A stretch of DNA of 6,237 bases from Deltaproteobacteria bacterium (GCA_947494865.1 CANMAT010000248.1:1-6237), one strand, 5' to 3'; counted from the stretch's first letter, positions 1-5,775 are shown. A program made the numbers and translations. The notes: generated by a model from the letters alone, not told the origin.

Positions 1-334
1 CGAAGGCTCCCAAACCCAGCGCGCGGTTGCGGCCCGTACCGAGGTACGTGACCGTCGTCGAGGTCGAGTAGGTGTAGGTCGGCGCCTGGGTAAGAATCAC
101 CCGCTGCGGCTGCTGCACGACGTAGACGGGCTGTTGCTGAACGTAAACGGGGGGTTGCTGTACGACGATGACGCCCTGCGGGGGAGGAGGCGGCGGGGCT
201 TGAACCCCGATCCTTCCCGAACCGCCGAAGTTACCGATACTGATGCCTCCGGAGATGCTGATCTGGGCGAACGCAGCGGGGGTGGCGAGGAGCGCCGAGA
301 GGGAGAGCAGCTAGACTTGCGCGATCTTGTTCAT
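1..334 (-). pseudogene. Exported Pro/Gln/Tyr-rich protein, 5' part, with in-frame TAG at codon 8
   Basis: The ATG at 334-332 follows a good ribosome binding site and opens a frame that begins MNKIAQV. The next codon is TAG (313-311), followed directly by the rest of a typical signal peptide, LLSLSALLATPAAFA, with a likely signal peptidase I cut after A-F-A. Beyond the TAG the frame stays open for 103 codons to the window edge. It holds a Gly/Ser/Ile stretch, a run of five prolines, imperfect V-x-Q-Q-P-V-Y repeats, then a Thr/Ser/Tyr segment ending RNRALGLGAF. No ATG, GTG or TTG occurs in frame after the TAG before codon 73, so a later start would lose the signal peptide. The frame therefore looks like a real secreted or outer-membrane-associated protein gene broken by one nonsense codon, unless the base is a sequencing error or is read through. 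The family is not recognised. The 3' end lies outside the window. Confidence 0.6.
107..166 (-). repeat. Imperfect Val-Gln-Gln-Pro-Tyr coding repeat
   Basis: Codons 57-76 of the exported-protein frame encode three degenerate units of seven to eight residues: VVQQPPVY, VQQQPVY and VVQQPQR. The DNA copies differ at third positions, as expected for an old repeat kept at the protein level. Such Pro/Gln/Tyr tracts are common as extended segments after signal peptides in envelope proteins of GC-rich Gram-negative bacteria. No specific function can be read from them. Confidence 0.55.
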
Positions 335-346
335 GGCTGGTCAGGA

Positions 347-353
347 CTCCTTT
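347..353 (-). promoter_or_regulatory. Ribosome binding site of the exported-protein gene
   Basis: On the minus strand the sequence reads AAAGGAG, followed by a 12-base spacer to the ATG at 334. The match to the anti-Shine-Dalgarno sequence is strong, though the spacing is a little long. It supports 334 as the genuine start, and hence the view that the TAG at codon 8 interrupts a real gene. Confidence 0.6.
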
Positions 354-497
354 CGAGGAGCGGCGGGTTCGCCCAAGCAACGATAGGGCCAACGCTGTGA
401 TTGAGCGATGCGAGCGAGTTTACAATCCGCAGTCTCGCGTCCGCGGTTTCGATCGCTACGTCACGCTACGCGAAGGGTGGACCCCTCATTGGCGGCT

Positions 498-528
498 GTG
501 AAGGGGTGTTCACGCACGCGGAGTGAAC
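498..528. promoter_or_regulatory. Possible operator: GTGAA/TTCAC half-site cluster
   Basis: Three half-sites occur in alternating orientation: GTGAA at 498-502, (G)TTCAC at 508-513 and GTGAA(C) at 523-528. They form GTGAA-N6-TTCAC and the overlapping inverted repeat GTTCAC-N9-GTGAAC. The position between divergent genes suits a regulator site. Five- and six-base arms are short enough to arise by chance, and no matching regulator gene can be named. Confidence 0.25.
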
Positions 529-620
529 CGTGCCCTGGGTCGCCCGCCCAAAGGGGTCGTCGGAAAAGTGCTACGGTCCGGCTTGAGCTACGACGGGGGG
601 CAACCGTTGAACTGGGTGTG

Positions 621-1196
621 ATGGACGGAACCACGTACACCTGCGGAGTTGTGATCGCCCGGCGCGATCCTGTGATTTGTCTGCCCATCAGCGAGGCCCT
701 CGTCGCTGCTGGCATGATGACACAGCGACTGGTCACACGAGACGAACGCTCGGAGGAGATCATCGCGAGGGCCGATGCCGAAGGAGGTGTTCCGATTATC
801 GTGATGTGGGACGCCCGAAAGCCGAGCGTTCAGCTCGTCTGCGATCTTCTCACCTGCGACACGCTCCCGGGGCGTCCGTACGTGTTCATCGCCCCCACCG
901 ACGTGGTGGCCGCTGTGATCTCTGAAGAGCTCGAGGCGCGCGTGCCTCACAGCGTAGAGCGGGTGCTGGTGGTCAACCTCCCCGACCTCTCGCTGGCGAC
1001 CACCCACGAGCTGCTTCGTATGCACCTCTCGCGGTCGTGCGCCTCGTATCTGGGTCGCCCTCGCAAGGCTCGCGGCGTCGCGCCTGCGCCGATCACCGAG
1101 ATGCCCGTGGGTGAGCGCAACATCAACAATATCGACCGCAGGATCATGCAGCGGGGGATGTTTCGCGTGCAGGCCCTGAGGATCCCTCGCTTCTAA
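621..1196 (+). CDS. Hypothetical protein, probable degenerate receiver (REC-like) domain
   Basis: The frame encodes 191 residues from the ATG at 621; an adjacent GTG at 618 and an ATG at 408 are alternatives, and no strong ribosome binding site decides between them. I chose 621 because the first beta-strand-like segment starts just after it. Residues 8-135 follow the order of a response-regulator receiver domain. There is a hydrophobic strand ending in Asp16, a helix, and a strand IIVMWD with Asp64 where the phosphorylated Asp would sit. The strand YVFIAPT follows, then VLVVN-L-P-DLS at the place of the usual K-P-x-D/E-L. Spacings (16 to 64, 64 to 93, 64 to 120) are near those of CheY, but the invariant Lys is Leu120 and the second acidic residue of the first strand is missing, so normal phosphorylation seems unlikely. 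Residues 136-191 form a basic tail. It converges on tatC, 51 bases away. The REC assignment is pattern recognition by eye; an unrelated alpha/beta fold is possible. Confidence 0.6.
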   Translation: MDGTTYTCGVVIARRDPVICLPISEALVAAGMMTQRLVTRDERSEEIIARADAEGGVPIIVMWDARKPSVQLVCDLLTCDTLPGRPYVFIAPTDVVAAVISEELEARVPHSVERVLVVNLPDLSLATTHELLRMHLSRSCASYLGRPRKARGVAPAPITEMPVGERNINNIDRRIMQRGMFRVQALRIPRF

Positions 1197-1247
1197 ACCG
1201 ACATCGGTCGCGGTGATCTCGAGACAACGATGGCAGCGACTGGGCTA
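1197..1247. other. Short convergent gap between the receiver-like gene and tatC
   Basis: Two convergent genes end 51 bases apart. The gap contains ACCGACATCGGT, whose arms could pair over only four to five bases, and there is no T-run of useful length on either strand. I do not call a terminator here. Confidence 0.4.
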
Positions 1248-2369
1248 TCAGGCCTTGGGGGGCGCCGACTTCACAGCCGCGCGCTCCGCCTGCTCGGCCT
1301 CCCACTTGCGGATCTTCTCGGCGCGCACAGCGTCCATGCGGGCCAGCTCTTCGGGGGTGAGCTTCGCGCCGGGGAGAGGCTTGCCCGGAGGCGGCTTCGC
1401 CACCGCCGTGAGCTTCATTGATGTGAGGGGGGGTGGCACCGGCGCAGGAGCAGCGGAGGGGTTCGCGGGCTCGGGCTCGGCATCGCCCGTAGAGCGCCAT
1501 TTGCGCGCTGTTTTCGGGCCGAACAGAAACGCCAGGAACACCGCGACGAAGTACAGCGCCACGAGCGGCAGGCCGAGCATCACCTGCGAGAACATGTCGG
1601 GCGTGGGCGTGAGGATCGCCGCTACGATGAACGCAATGACCGTGAAATAGCGCCCGAAACCCAGGAGCTGCTTCCAGGTGACGAGGCCCGCGAGCGACAG
1701 GAAGAACACGAACAGCGGGAGTTCGAACACCACCCCGAAGGCGAGGAGCATCTGGGAGGTGAAGCCCAGATATTCATCCATCATGAGGGTGGGCACCACA
1801 GCAACCTGGGTGCCCGTCACCGTGCCGCTGAAGCTGAGAAAGTATTCGTTCGCCGTTGGGAAGACGAAATGGTAGCCGAAGAGCGAGCCCGCCAGGAAGA
1901 ACGCCGTCGAGAAGAACACGAACGGCATGACCAGGCGCTTCTCGCGGGGGTAGAGCCCCGGCGCGATGAACGACCACACCTGGTAGAACACCACCGGCAG
2001 CGCGAGCACAATGCCCCCGATGGCCGCGAGCTTGAGGTAGGCGACGAAGGCCGCCGTCGGGTCGGGGAAGTGCACCTGCGGCTGGACGGGGAAGCCCCCC
2101 ACGCGCGCGCTCATCGTGGCCTCGGCCAACGCGCGAACGTGTCGAAATTCCCGCGGATGGAGCATCCAGCGGAACACCGTGGGCACCTCGCACCCGCCCT
2201 TGGCGCGGCAGAACCAGGCGACCTCGAGGGGGCGGAGCATCCACGCGAAGAATGGCTCGCGGAAGTTCCACACCACGACCATGCCAAGCATCACGGCGAA
2301 GAACGCCCGCATGAGGCGCGAGCGCAGCTCTTCGAGGTGGTCGGTGAATGACATCTTGCCGTCACTCAT
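1248..2369 (-). CDS. tatC: Twin-arginine translocase subunit TatC, with loop insertion and long C-terminal tail
   Basis: TatC is the multi-spanning inner-membrane core of the Tat translocase. Together with TatB it binds twin-arginine signal peptides so that folded proteins can be exported. Hallmarks are visible: HLEELRSRL at 11-19, PVVFYQVWSFIAPGLYPREKR at 125-145, FELP at 215-218 and LTPTPDMFSQ at 253-262. Six membrane segments lie near 20-37, 112-131, 147-170, 205-229, 240-253 and 262-283. At 373 residues it is far longer than the roughly 250 usual for TatC. About 40 extra residues lie in the first periplasmic loop (near 50-100, with Cys54 and Cys60). A cytoplasmic tail of about 88 residues has a Pro/Ala-rich part and then a charged helix-like segment at 336-368. 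The start overlaps the end of tatB by 8 bases and has a strong ribosome binding site, so the pair is probably translationally coupled. An in-frame ATG at codon 6 is a minor alternative. Confidence 0.96.
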   Translation of the reverse strand: MSDGKMSFTDHLEELRSRLMRAFFAVMLGMVVVWNFREPFFAWMLRPLEVAWFCRAKGGCEVPTVFRWMLHPREFRHVRALAEATMSARVGGFPVQPQVHFPDPTAAFVAYLKLAAIGGIVLALPVVFYQVWSFIAPGLYPREKRLVMPFVFFSTAFFLAGSLFGYHFVFPTANEYFLSFSGTVTGTQVAVVPTLMMDEYLGFTSQMLLAFGVVFELPLFVFFLSLAGLVTWKQLLGFGRYFTVIAFIVAAILTPTPDMFSQVMLGLPLVALYFVAVFLAFLFGPKTARKWRSTGDAEPEPANPSAAPAPVPPPLTSMKLTAVAKPPPGKPLPGAKLTPEELARMDAVRAEKIRKWEAEQAERAAVKSAPPKA

Positions 2370-2763
2370 GGCCGAGCTCCTCTTGCGCCGTGGTGGGGTT
2401 GGCGTTGTCCGTTGGTGGGGCGCCTGCTTCGTCGGGCGCGGGGAGATCGTCGGGGTACCAGCTCGCTCCCTCGGCGAGCGCGCCGTAGTCGTCGGGGCCC
2501 GCTTCGGGGTACTCCATCGACGTGTCTTCGTGCTCGCGCAGCACGTCTTGCTCGAGGCCCGCGAGGCCCTCGCGCAGGGGGCGCGTCACCTCGTCGACCA
2601 CCTCGTCGAAGCCCGCCTGCTCACGCAGCTCGCGCGAGGCGCGCTGAAACTCGCGGATGGCCCGACCCACTGCGCGTAGCGTGAGCGGCAGGTTCTTCGG
2701 GCCGACGACCACGAGGGCCACCACCGCGATCAAAATGAGTTCAGAAATGCCGATGCCGAACAT
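2362..2763 (-). CDS. tatB: Sec-independent protein translocase TatB
   Basis: This is a single-span membrane protein of 133 residues that partners TatC in the Tat receptor complex. It begins MFGIGISELILI with the conserved Glu8, continues through one membrane segment (about 8-21) to the hinge GPKNLP at 21-26, and then enters an amphipathic, charged helix (about 27-75). The C-terminal 55 or so residues are acidic and Pro-rich, probably disordered, and lie in the cytoplasm. The residue before the hinge Gly is Val, where TatA proteins usually have Phe-Gly, and the N-terminus resembles TatB, so I call TatB; a bifunctional TatA/TatB role cannot be excluded. The ATG start is fixed by the conserved N-terminus even though no ribosome binding site lies at normal spacing. 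The gene overlaps tatC by 8 bases and begins 48 bases after the end of the composite MshEN-like/GAF/HEAT gene, so all three are probably co-transcribed. Confidence 0.9.
   Translation of the reverse strand: MFGIGISELILIAVVALVVVGPKNLPLTLRAVGRAIREFQRASRELREQAGFDEVVDEVTRPLREGLAGLEQDVLREHEDTSMEYPEAGPDDYGALAEGASWYPDDLPAPDEAGAPPTDNANPTTAQEELGHE
2377..2382 (-). promoter_or_regulatory. Ribosome binding site of tatC
   Basis: The minus strand reads GAGGAG followed by a 7-base spacer to the tatC ATG at 2369. The site lies inside the last codons of tatB, so ribosomes finishing tatB end next to it. This spacing favours the first ATG over the second ATG five codons later. Confidence 0.7.
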
Positions 2764-2798
2764 TGCGTGAGGGGCGCGACCCTACCTCACTTCACGCA
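2764..2798 (-). promoter_or_regulatory. Potential hairpin abutting the tatB start codon
   Basis: In the 48-base gap before tatB the minus strand reads TGCGTGA, a 21-base interval, then TCACGCA directly before the ATG. The seven-base arms are perfect. A competing pair, GTGAGG with CCTCAC, overlaps them. The only purine-rich stretch resembling a ribosome binding site, GAGGTAGGG, lies in the interval, too far from the ATG for normal use unless the RNA folds. A role in setting TatB synthesis is inference; it is not a terminator, since no T-run follows. Confidence 0.35.
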
Positions 2799-2811
2799 CG
2801 TACGCGAGGAG

Positions 2812-5709
2812 TCACGCCCCGCCGCTCGCCGCCCCGAACCGCTGGGCCCCGTCGCTCTTCCACCAGGCCACGTAGCGCTCGTGCCCGCGCTCGCGCTCGC
2901 GCCGCGGCAGATTGAAATAGTACCCGAAATACTGCCCCGTGAGCCGCTTGAGCTCCTCGCTCGCCTCGTGGCGAATCGTGGGCTCGGCGTGCAGCAGCGC
3001 GTCGATGAGCCACTCGATGCGATGGCGCGGCGCCGCGCTCACCCACCACGCGAGCCACGGCGCGGGGGCGGTGCCGAAATCCTGACGGGTGATCACCACC
3101 AGCGCCCGGTGCGCCGCCGTCGCGAGCGACGCGTCGCCCTCAGCCAACGAGGCGGCGAGCACCTCGATCGACTCGGCGTCGCGCAGCTCTCCGAGCGCGT
3201 GCGCGGCCGCCCTGCGCACGTCGGCGGCGCCTCGCGTGTCGCGCAGCGCCGCTCGCAGCGAGGCCCCCACGGCGTCGAAGCCCTCGAAGCGGCGATAGTT
3301 GCGCAGCACCTCGATCGCCACCATGCGCGTCGGATAGTCGCTGTCGGTGAGCTTCGGCAGGAGCGCCGGGATCGCCGAGGCGTGCACCACCTCGCCGAGG
3401 CACAAGAGCGCGCAGTAGCGCCCGTCGGGGTCGGCGCCGTCGAGCGCCGCCAGCAGCCGCGGGAGGGCCGCGTGGCGAAAGGCCACCACGACGCGCAGGA
3501 GCACCCCGGCCTCACTGAGCGAGGGCAGCCTCGTGAGGGCGTCGCCGCGCCGGAGGTTGTGCGGACCTGGGAAGCGCGCGAACACCGCGTCGAGGGCGCG
3601 ATCGCCCCCCGCGAGCAGCGTCGCGAGCTGCGTGTCGGAGAGCGAGTCGGCGCGCAGCACGGCCTCGACCAGCTCGTCGGAGGCGTCGGGCGCGCGCGGC
3701 GCCGCGGACGCCTCGACCCGCGGGGCGACCGCCTGCGCGGGAGCTTGCACAGGCTCCGGCGCGCGCGCTGAAGGAACCGACGGACCCACGGCCTTGCGGA
3801 GCGCGTCGAGCCGCGCGCTGCGATCGGGCAACGGCGCGCGCTGGGCTCGGGCGACGGACACGCCCGACGCGGGCGACGGGCGGCCCCGGGGGCCCGAGAC
3901 CGTGCGCTTGCGCGCCGCGATGATGCGCGCGAACACCTCGGCGCAGCGCTGCGCGAAGGCCTCGAGCTGCCGCACCGCGAGGGCGCTCGGCGACGACGCG
4001 CCATTGTCGGCCCAGAGCAGCAGCGCCACCTTGGCGCCGATGCGCACGGGCACCACCACGGCCTCGCGGGCCTCGGAGCGCTGGAGCCTCGCGCGCACCT
4101 CGGCGTCGCTCGTACCGGCCTCGACGCTCGCCACCTCGACGTTCGAAGAGTCGTGCGCCAGCCGGAGGATCGACGGACGCTCGAGCGTGATCGACAGGTC
4201 GCGGAGCGCCGCGCCCGACGCCCCCGCGCCCCGCGAGGCGACTCCCGCGCAGTGCTTGCCCTGCACCATGAGCAGGGCCACGTAGGCGAAGCGCTCGTGC
4301 GCGTGGTCGAGCAGAACGTCGACCACCGCGTCGCGGTCGTCGGCGCGCTCGAGGCGGCGCAGCGCCTCGTCGAGCGGGATGCCGCGCGGCGCGGTCGGCG
4401 CCTCGATCTGCGGCATGCGCGCGGGCCCCGGCAACACGCCCTGGAGGGCGCGGGCGGCCGTGAGGTTGTCCATCTGCGGCGGGAGCACCGTGACCGGCGC
4501 GAGAGAGAGCGTGACGTCGGGCGGCGGCGTCGTCGCGCGGAGGGGGCTCCTCACGGAAGGTGTGACGCTCGGCGGCGCAGTCACAGGCGGGCTCGGCGCG
4601 GGCGGGCGCGTGAGCGACGGACTCGGGGGTCGCGGCGCGGGACGCGGCGGGGGGTTGAGTCCCAACGGGGAGGTCATCGTCGGCGGGGGCGCGGGGGTCG
4701 TGAAGGGCTCCGCCCGGAGGGTGGGCGCGGCCTCGGGCGACGACGGGCGACGATCTTGTGGGAGTGGACGCGTGGAGGGCGGCGTGAGGGGCGCCGGGCG
4801 CGGCGCGGCGTCGCTCGCCTGCGCATACGGGAGGGGCTTCGCGATCGGCTCGAGGGCCGTCGAAGGGGGCACCGCCGATGGGAGGATGGGCGCGCGATGT
4901 GGGATCGACGAGGGCCCGGGGAGCGGCGGCGGGGCGAACTCCATCGGGAGCGTGCGCGTGTCGCGCTTGAGGGGCTGCGTGTTGGCCGTGGAGGGCGGCG
5001 ACGAGGCCGTGGGCACCACCGTGCGCACGGACGAAGGGTCGGCCCCGACGCTCGCGAGGAACGCCGCGGGCGCGACGCGCGGCGGCAGGGGCGAGGCGCG
5101 CGACGGGTCATCGTCGGCGATGGCCGCGTCGAAGGCCGCGATCGCCGCGCTCGGAGCCGCCGAGGGCACCGACGTGCGCCCGCCCGCGCGAGGCCGCGTG
5201 AGGGGGACGGTGACTTCGCCGGGCAGGGGCCCCGGCGGCGCGGTGTCGAGCTTCGCGACGAGGCGCTGGAGGCGCGGCGCGAGGGGCACCGCGAAGTAAC
5301 GCGCGAGCGCCCACGAGAGGCGCGCCGACGTGACGCACCGGGGGTCGAGCGGGAGCCGCGCGGCCACTTCGAGCTCGACGCGCGCCGAGTGAACCAGCGG
5401 CGCCGCCACGGCCACGACGAGGCGACCGCGCTCGACCCGCAGCGGCAGCGCCTGGTGCCGCTCGACCAGCATGGCCGGGAGGCGCGCCAATGCGTCGGGG
5501 GCCGCGCGCAAGAGTTCGCCGCGGGCCACGGGCTGGAGGCCGTGCATGACGGCGCAGTATCCCGCCAGCGTGTCTTCTCCGATGGCGCCGACCTCGAGCA
5601 GGTTGGTTTCGAAGTCGCCCCCGGAGATCACCTGACGTTGAATGGCCTCGTCGATCGCCTTCGGCGACACGACCTGATCCTGCGTTAGTAGCGCGGAGAG
5701 GAGCGACAT
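2812..5709 (-). CDS. Composite protein: GspE/MshE-type N-terminal domain, GAF domain, HEAT repeats
   Basis: This reads as 965 residues from the first ATG (5709), chosen because the domain fold begins at MSLLSALLTQDQVV; a TTG at 5775 would add 22 low-quality residues. Residues 2-143 resemble the N-terminal domain of secretion/pilus ATPases (GspE, PilB, MshE), with helices around SGGDFETNLLEVGAIGED (29-46) and the core LPLRVERGRLVVAVAAPL (88-105). No Walker motifs or ATPase domain follow. Residues 156-440 are a linker with about one quarter proline. Residues 446-602 look like a GAF sensor domain (strand YVALLMVQG near 475-483, VVVPVRIG near 551-558, final helix). After a second Ala/Pro linker (603-676), residues 677-928 form alpha-helical HEAT repeats, clearest at 746-879. 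The end carries two T-x-Q-x-F-G...W-W motifs (874-889 and 924-950). No signal peptide or membrane span is visible, so it should be cytoplasmic. It lies between rsmE and tatBC on the same strand. A scaffold or regulator role is likely by architecture; its target is unknown. Confidence 0.85.
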   Translation of the reverse strand: MSLLSALLTQDQVVSPKAIDEAIQRQVISGGDFETNLLEVGAIGEDTLAGYCAVMHGLQPVARGELLRAAPDALARLPAMLVERHQALPLRVERGRLVVAVAAPLVHSARVELEVAARLPLDPRCVTSARLSWALARYFAVPLAPRLQRLVAKLDTAPPGPLPGEVTVPLTRPRAGGRTSVPSAAPSAAIAAFDAAIADDDPSRASPLPPRVAPAAFLASVGADPSSVRTVVPTASSPPSTANTQPLKRDTRTLPMEFAPPPLPGPSSIPHRAPILPSAVPPSTALEPIAKPLPYAQASDAAPRPAPLTPPSTRPLPQDRRPSSPEAAPTLRAEPFTTPAPPPTMTSPLGLNPPPRPAPRPPSPSLTRPPAPSPPVTAPPSVTPSVRSPLRATTPPPDVTLSLAPVTVLPPQMDNLTAARALQGVLPGPARMPQIEAPTAPRGIPLDEALRRLERADDRDAVVDVLLDHAHERFAYVALLMVQGKHCAGVASRGAGASGAALRDLSITLERPSILRLAHDSSNVEVASVEAGTSDAEVRARLQRSEAREAVVVPVRIGAKVALLLWADNGASSPSALAVRQLEAFAQRCAEVFARIIAARKRTVSGPRGRPSPASGVSVARAQRAPLPDRSARLDALRKAVGPSVPSARAPEPVQAPAQAVAPRVEASAAPRAPDASDELVEAVLRADSLSDTQLATLLAGGDRALDAVFARFPGPHNLRRGDALTRLPSLSEAGVLLRVVVAFRHAALPRLLAALDGADPDGRYCALLCLGEVVHASAIPALLPKLTDSDYPTRMVAIEVLRNYRRFEGFDAVGASLRAALRDTRGAADVRRAAAHALGELRDAESIEVLAASLAEGDASLATAAHRALVVITRQDFGTAPAPWLAWWVSAAPRHRIEWLIDALLHAEPTIRHEASEELKRLTGQYFGYYFNLPRRERERGHERYVAWWKSDGAQRFGAASGGA

Positions 5710-5745
5710 GGATTGTGGTGGGGACGACCCGCGGAGAGACCGTCG

Positions 5746-5775
5746 ACCATCGCGCACCGACGCAGGGGGTGTCAA
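5746..5775 (-). promoter_or_regulatory. Weak candidate promoter upstream of the composite gene
   Basis: On the minus strand a perfect TTGACA (5775-5770) is followed by an 18-base spacer and GATGGT (5751-5746). The latter keeps only the A at position 2 and T at position 6 of the -10 consensus. Transcription would begin about 30 bases before the ATG at 5709. The TTG of this hexamer is also the alternative start codon of the longer reading frame, which favours the shorter protein if the promoter is real. The -10 match is poor, so this is only a possibility; transcription from rsmE may be enough. Confidence 0.25.

Larger units (their letters stand above)
335..620. other. Divergent intergenic region
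   Basis: These 286 bases separate the minus-strand exported-protein gene from the plus-strand receiver-like gene and should contain both promoters. I see no convincing -35/-10 pair or sigma-54 element on either strand. An open plus-strand frame from an ATG at 408 reads into the receiver-like gene. Its first 71 codons give an Arg/Ser-rich product without domain character, so I treat them as non-coding. The only notable structure is a cluster of GTGAA/TTCAC half-sites at 498-528. Confidence 0.5.

Noticed and set aside
497..513. CRP-type site (TGTGA...TCAC)
   Set aside because: The half-sites are separated by 8 rather than 6 bases and the last A is missing, so it does not fit the CRP consensus.
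408..620. N-terminal extension of the receiver-like gene from an ATG at 408
   Set aside because: The 71 extra codons give an Arg/Ser-rich sequence without domain pattern and fill most of the divergent promoter region; the fold-like part starts just after 621.
1199..1210. ACCGACATCGGT as a terminator between convergent genes
   Set aside because: Only four to five pairs can form with a tiny loop and there is no T-run of useful length, so it is not a convincing terminator.
1869..2351. Plus-strand frames opposite tatC
   Set aside because: His/Arg/Glu-rich products without domains, antisense to the clearly conserved TatC membrane segments.
3093..4004. Minus-strand frame of 303 codons inside the composite gene in another phase
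   Set aside because: Arg/Ser/Cys/Pro-rich shadow of the GAF-HEAT coding region, with no start signal or domain.
4390..5244. Tandem DNA repeat in the proline-rich linker
   Set aside because: The stretch is low in complexity at the protein level, but I see no repeated DNA unit of constant length; it is biased composition rather than a repeat array.
4153..5688. Long open plus-strand frame (511 codons) opposite the composite gene
   Set aside because: Its product is almost entirely Arg/Gly/Glu/Arg-rich, typical of an antisense frame in GC-rich DNA. The minus strand encodes recognisable domains across the same span.
5710..5775. TTG start at 5775 for the composite protein
   Set aside because: It adds 22 Ser/Arg/Pro residues before the domain, uses a rare start codon and has no well-spaced ribosome binding site. 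The ATG at 5709 gives a natural domain boundary, although it too lacks a clear site.
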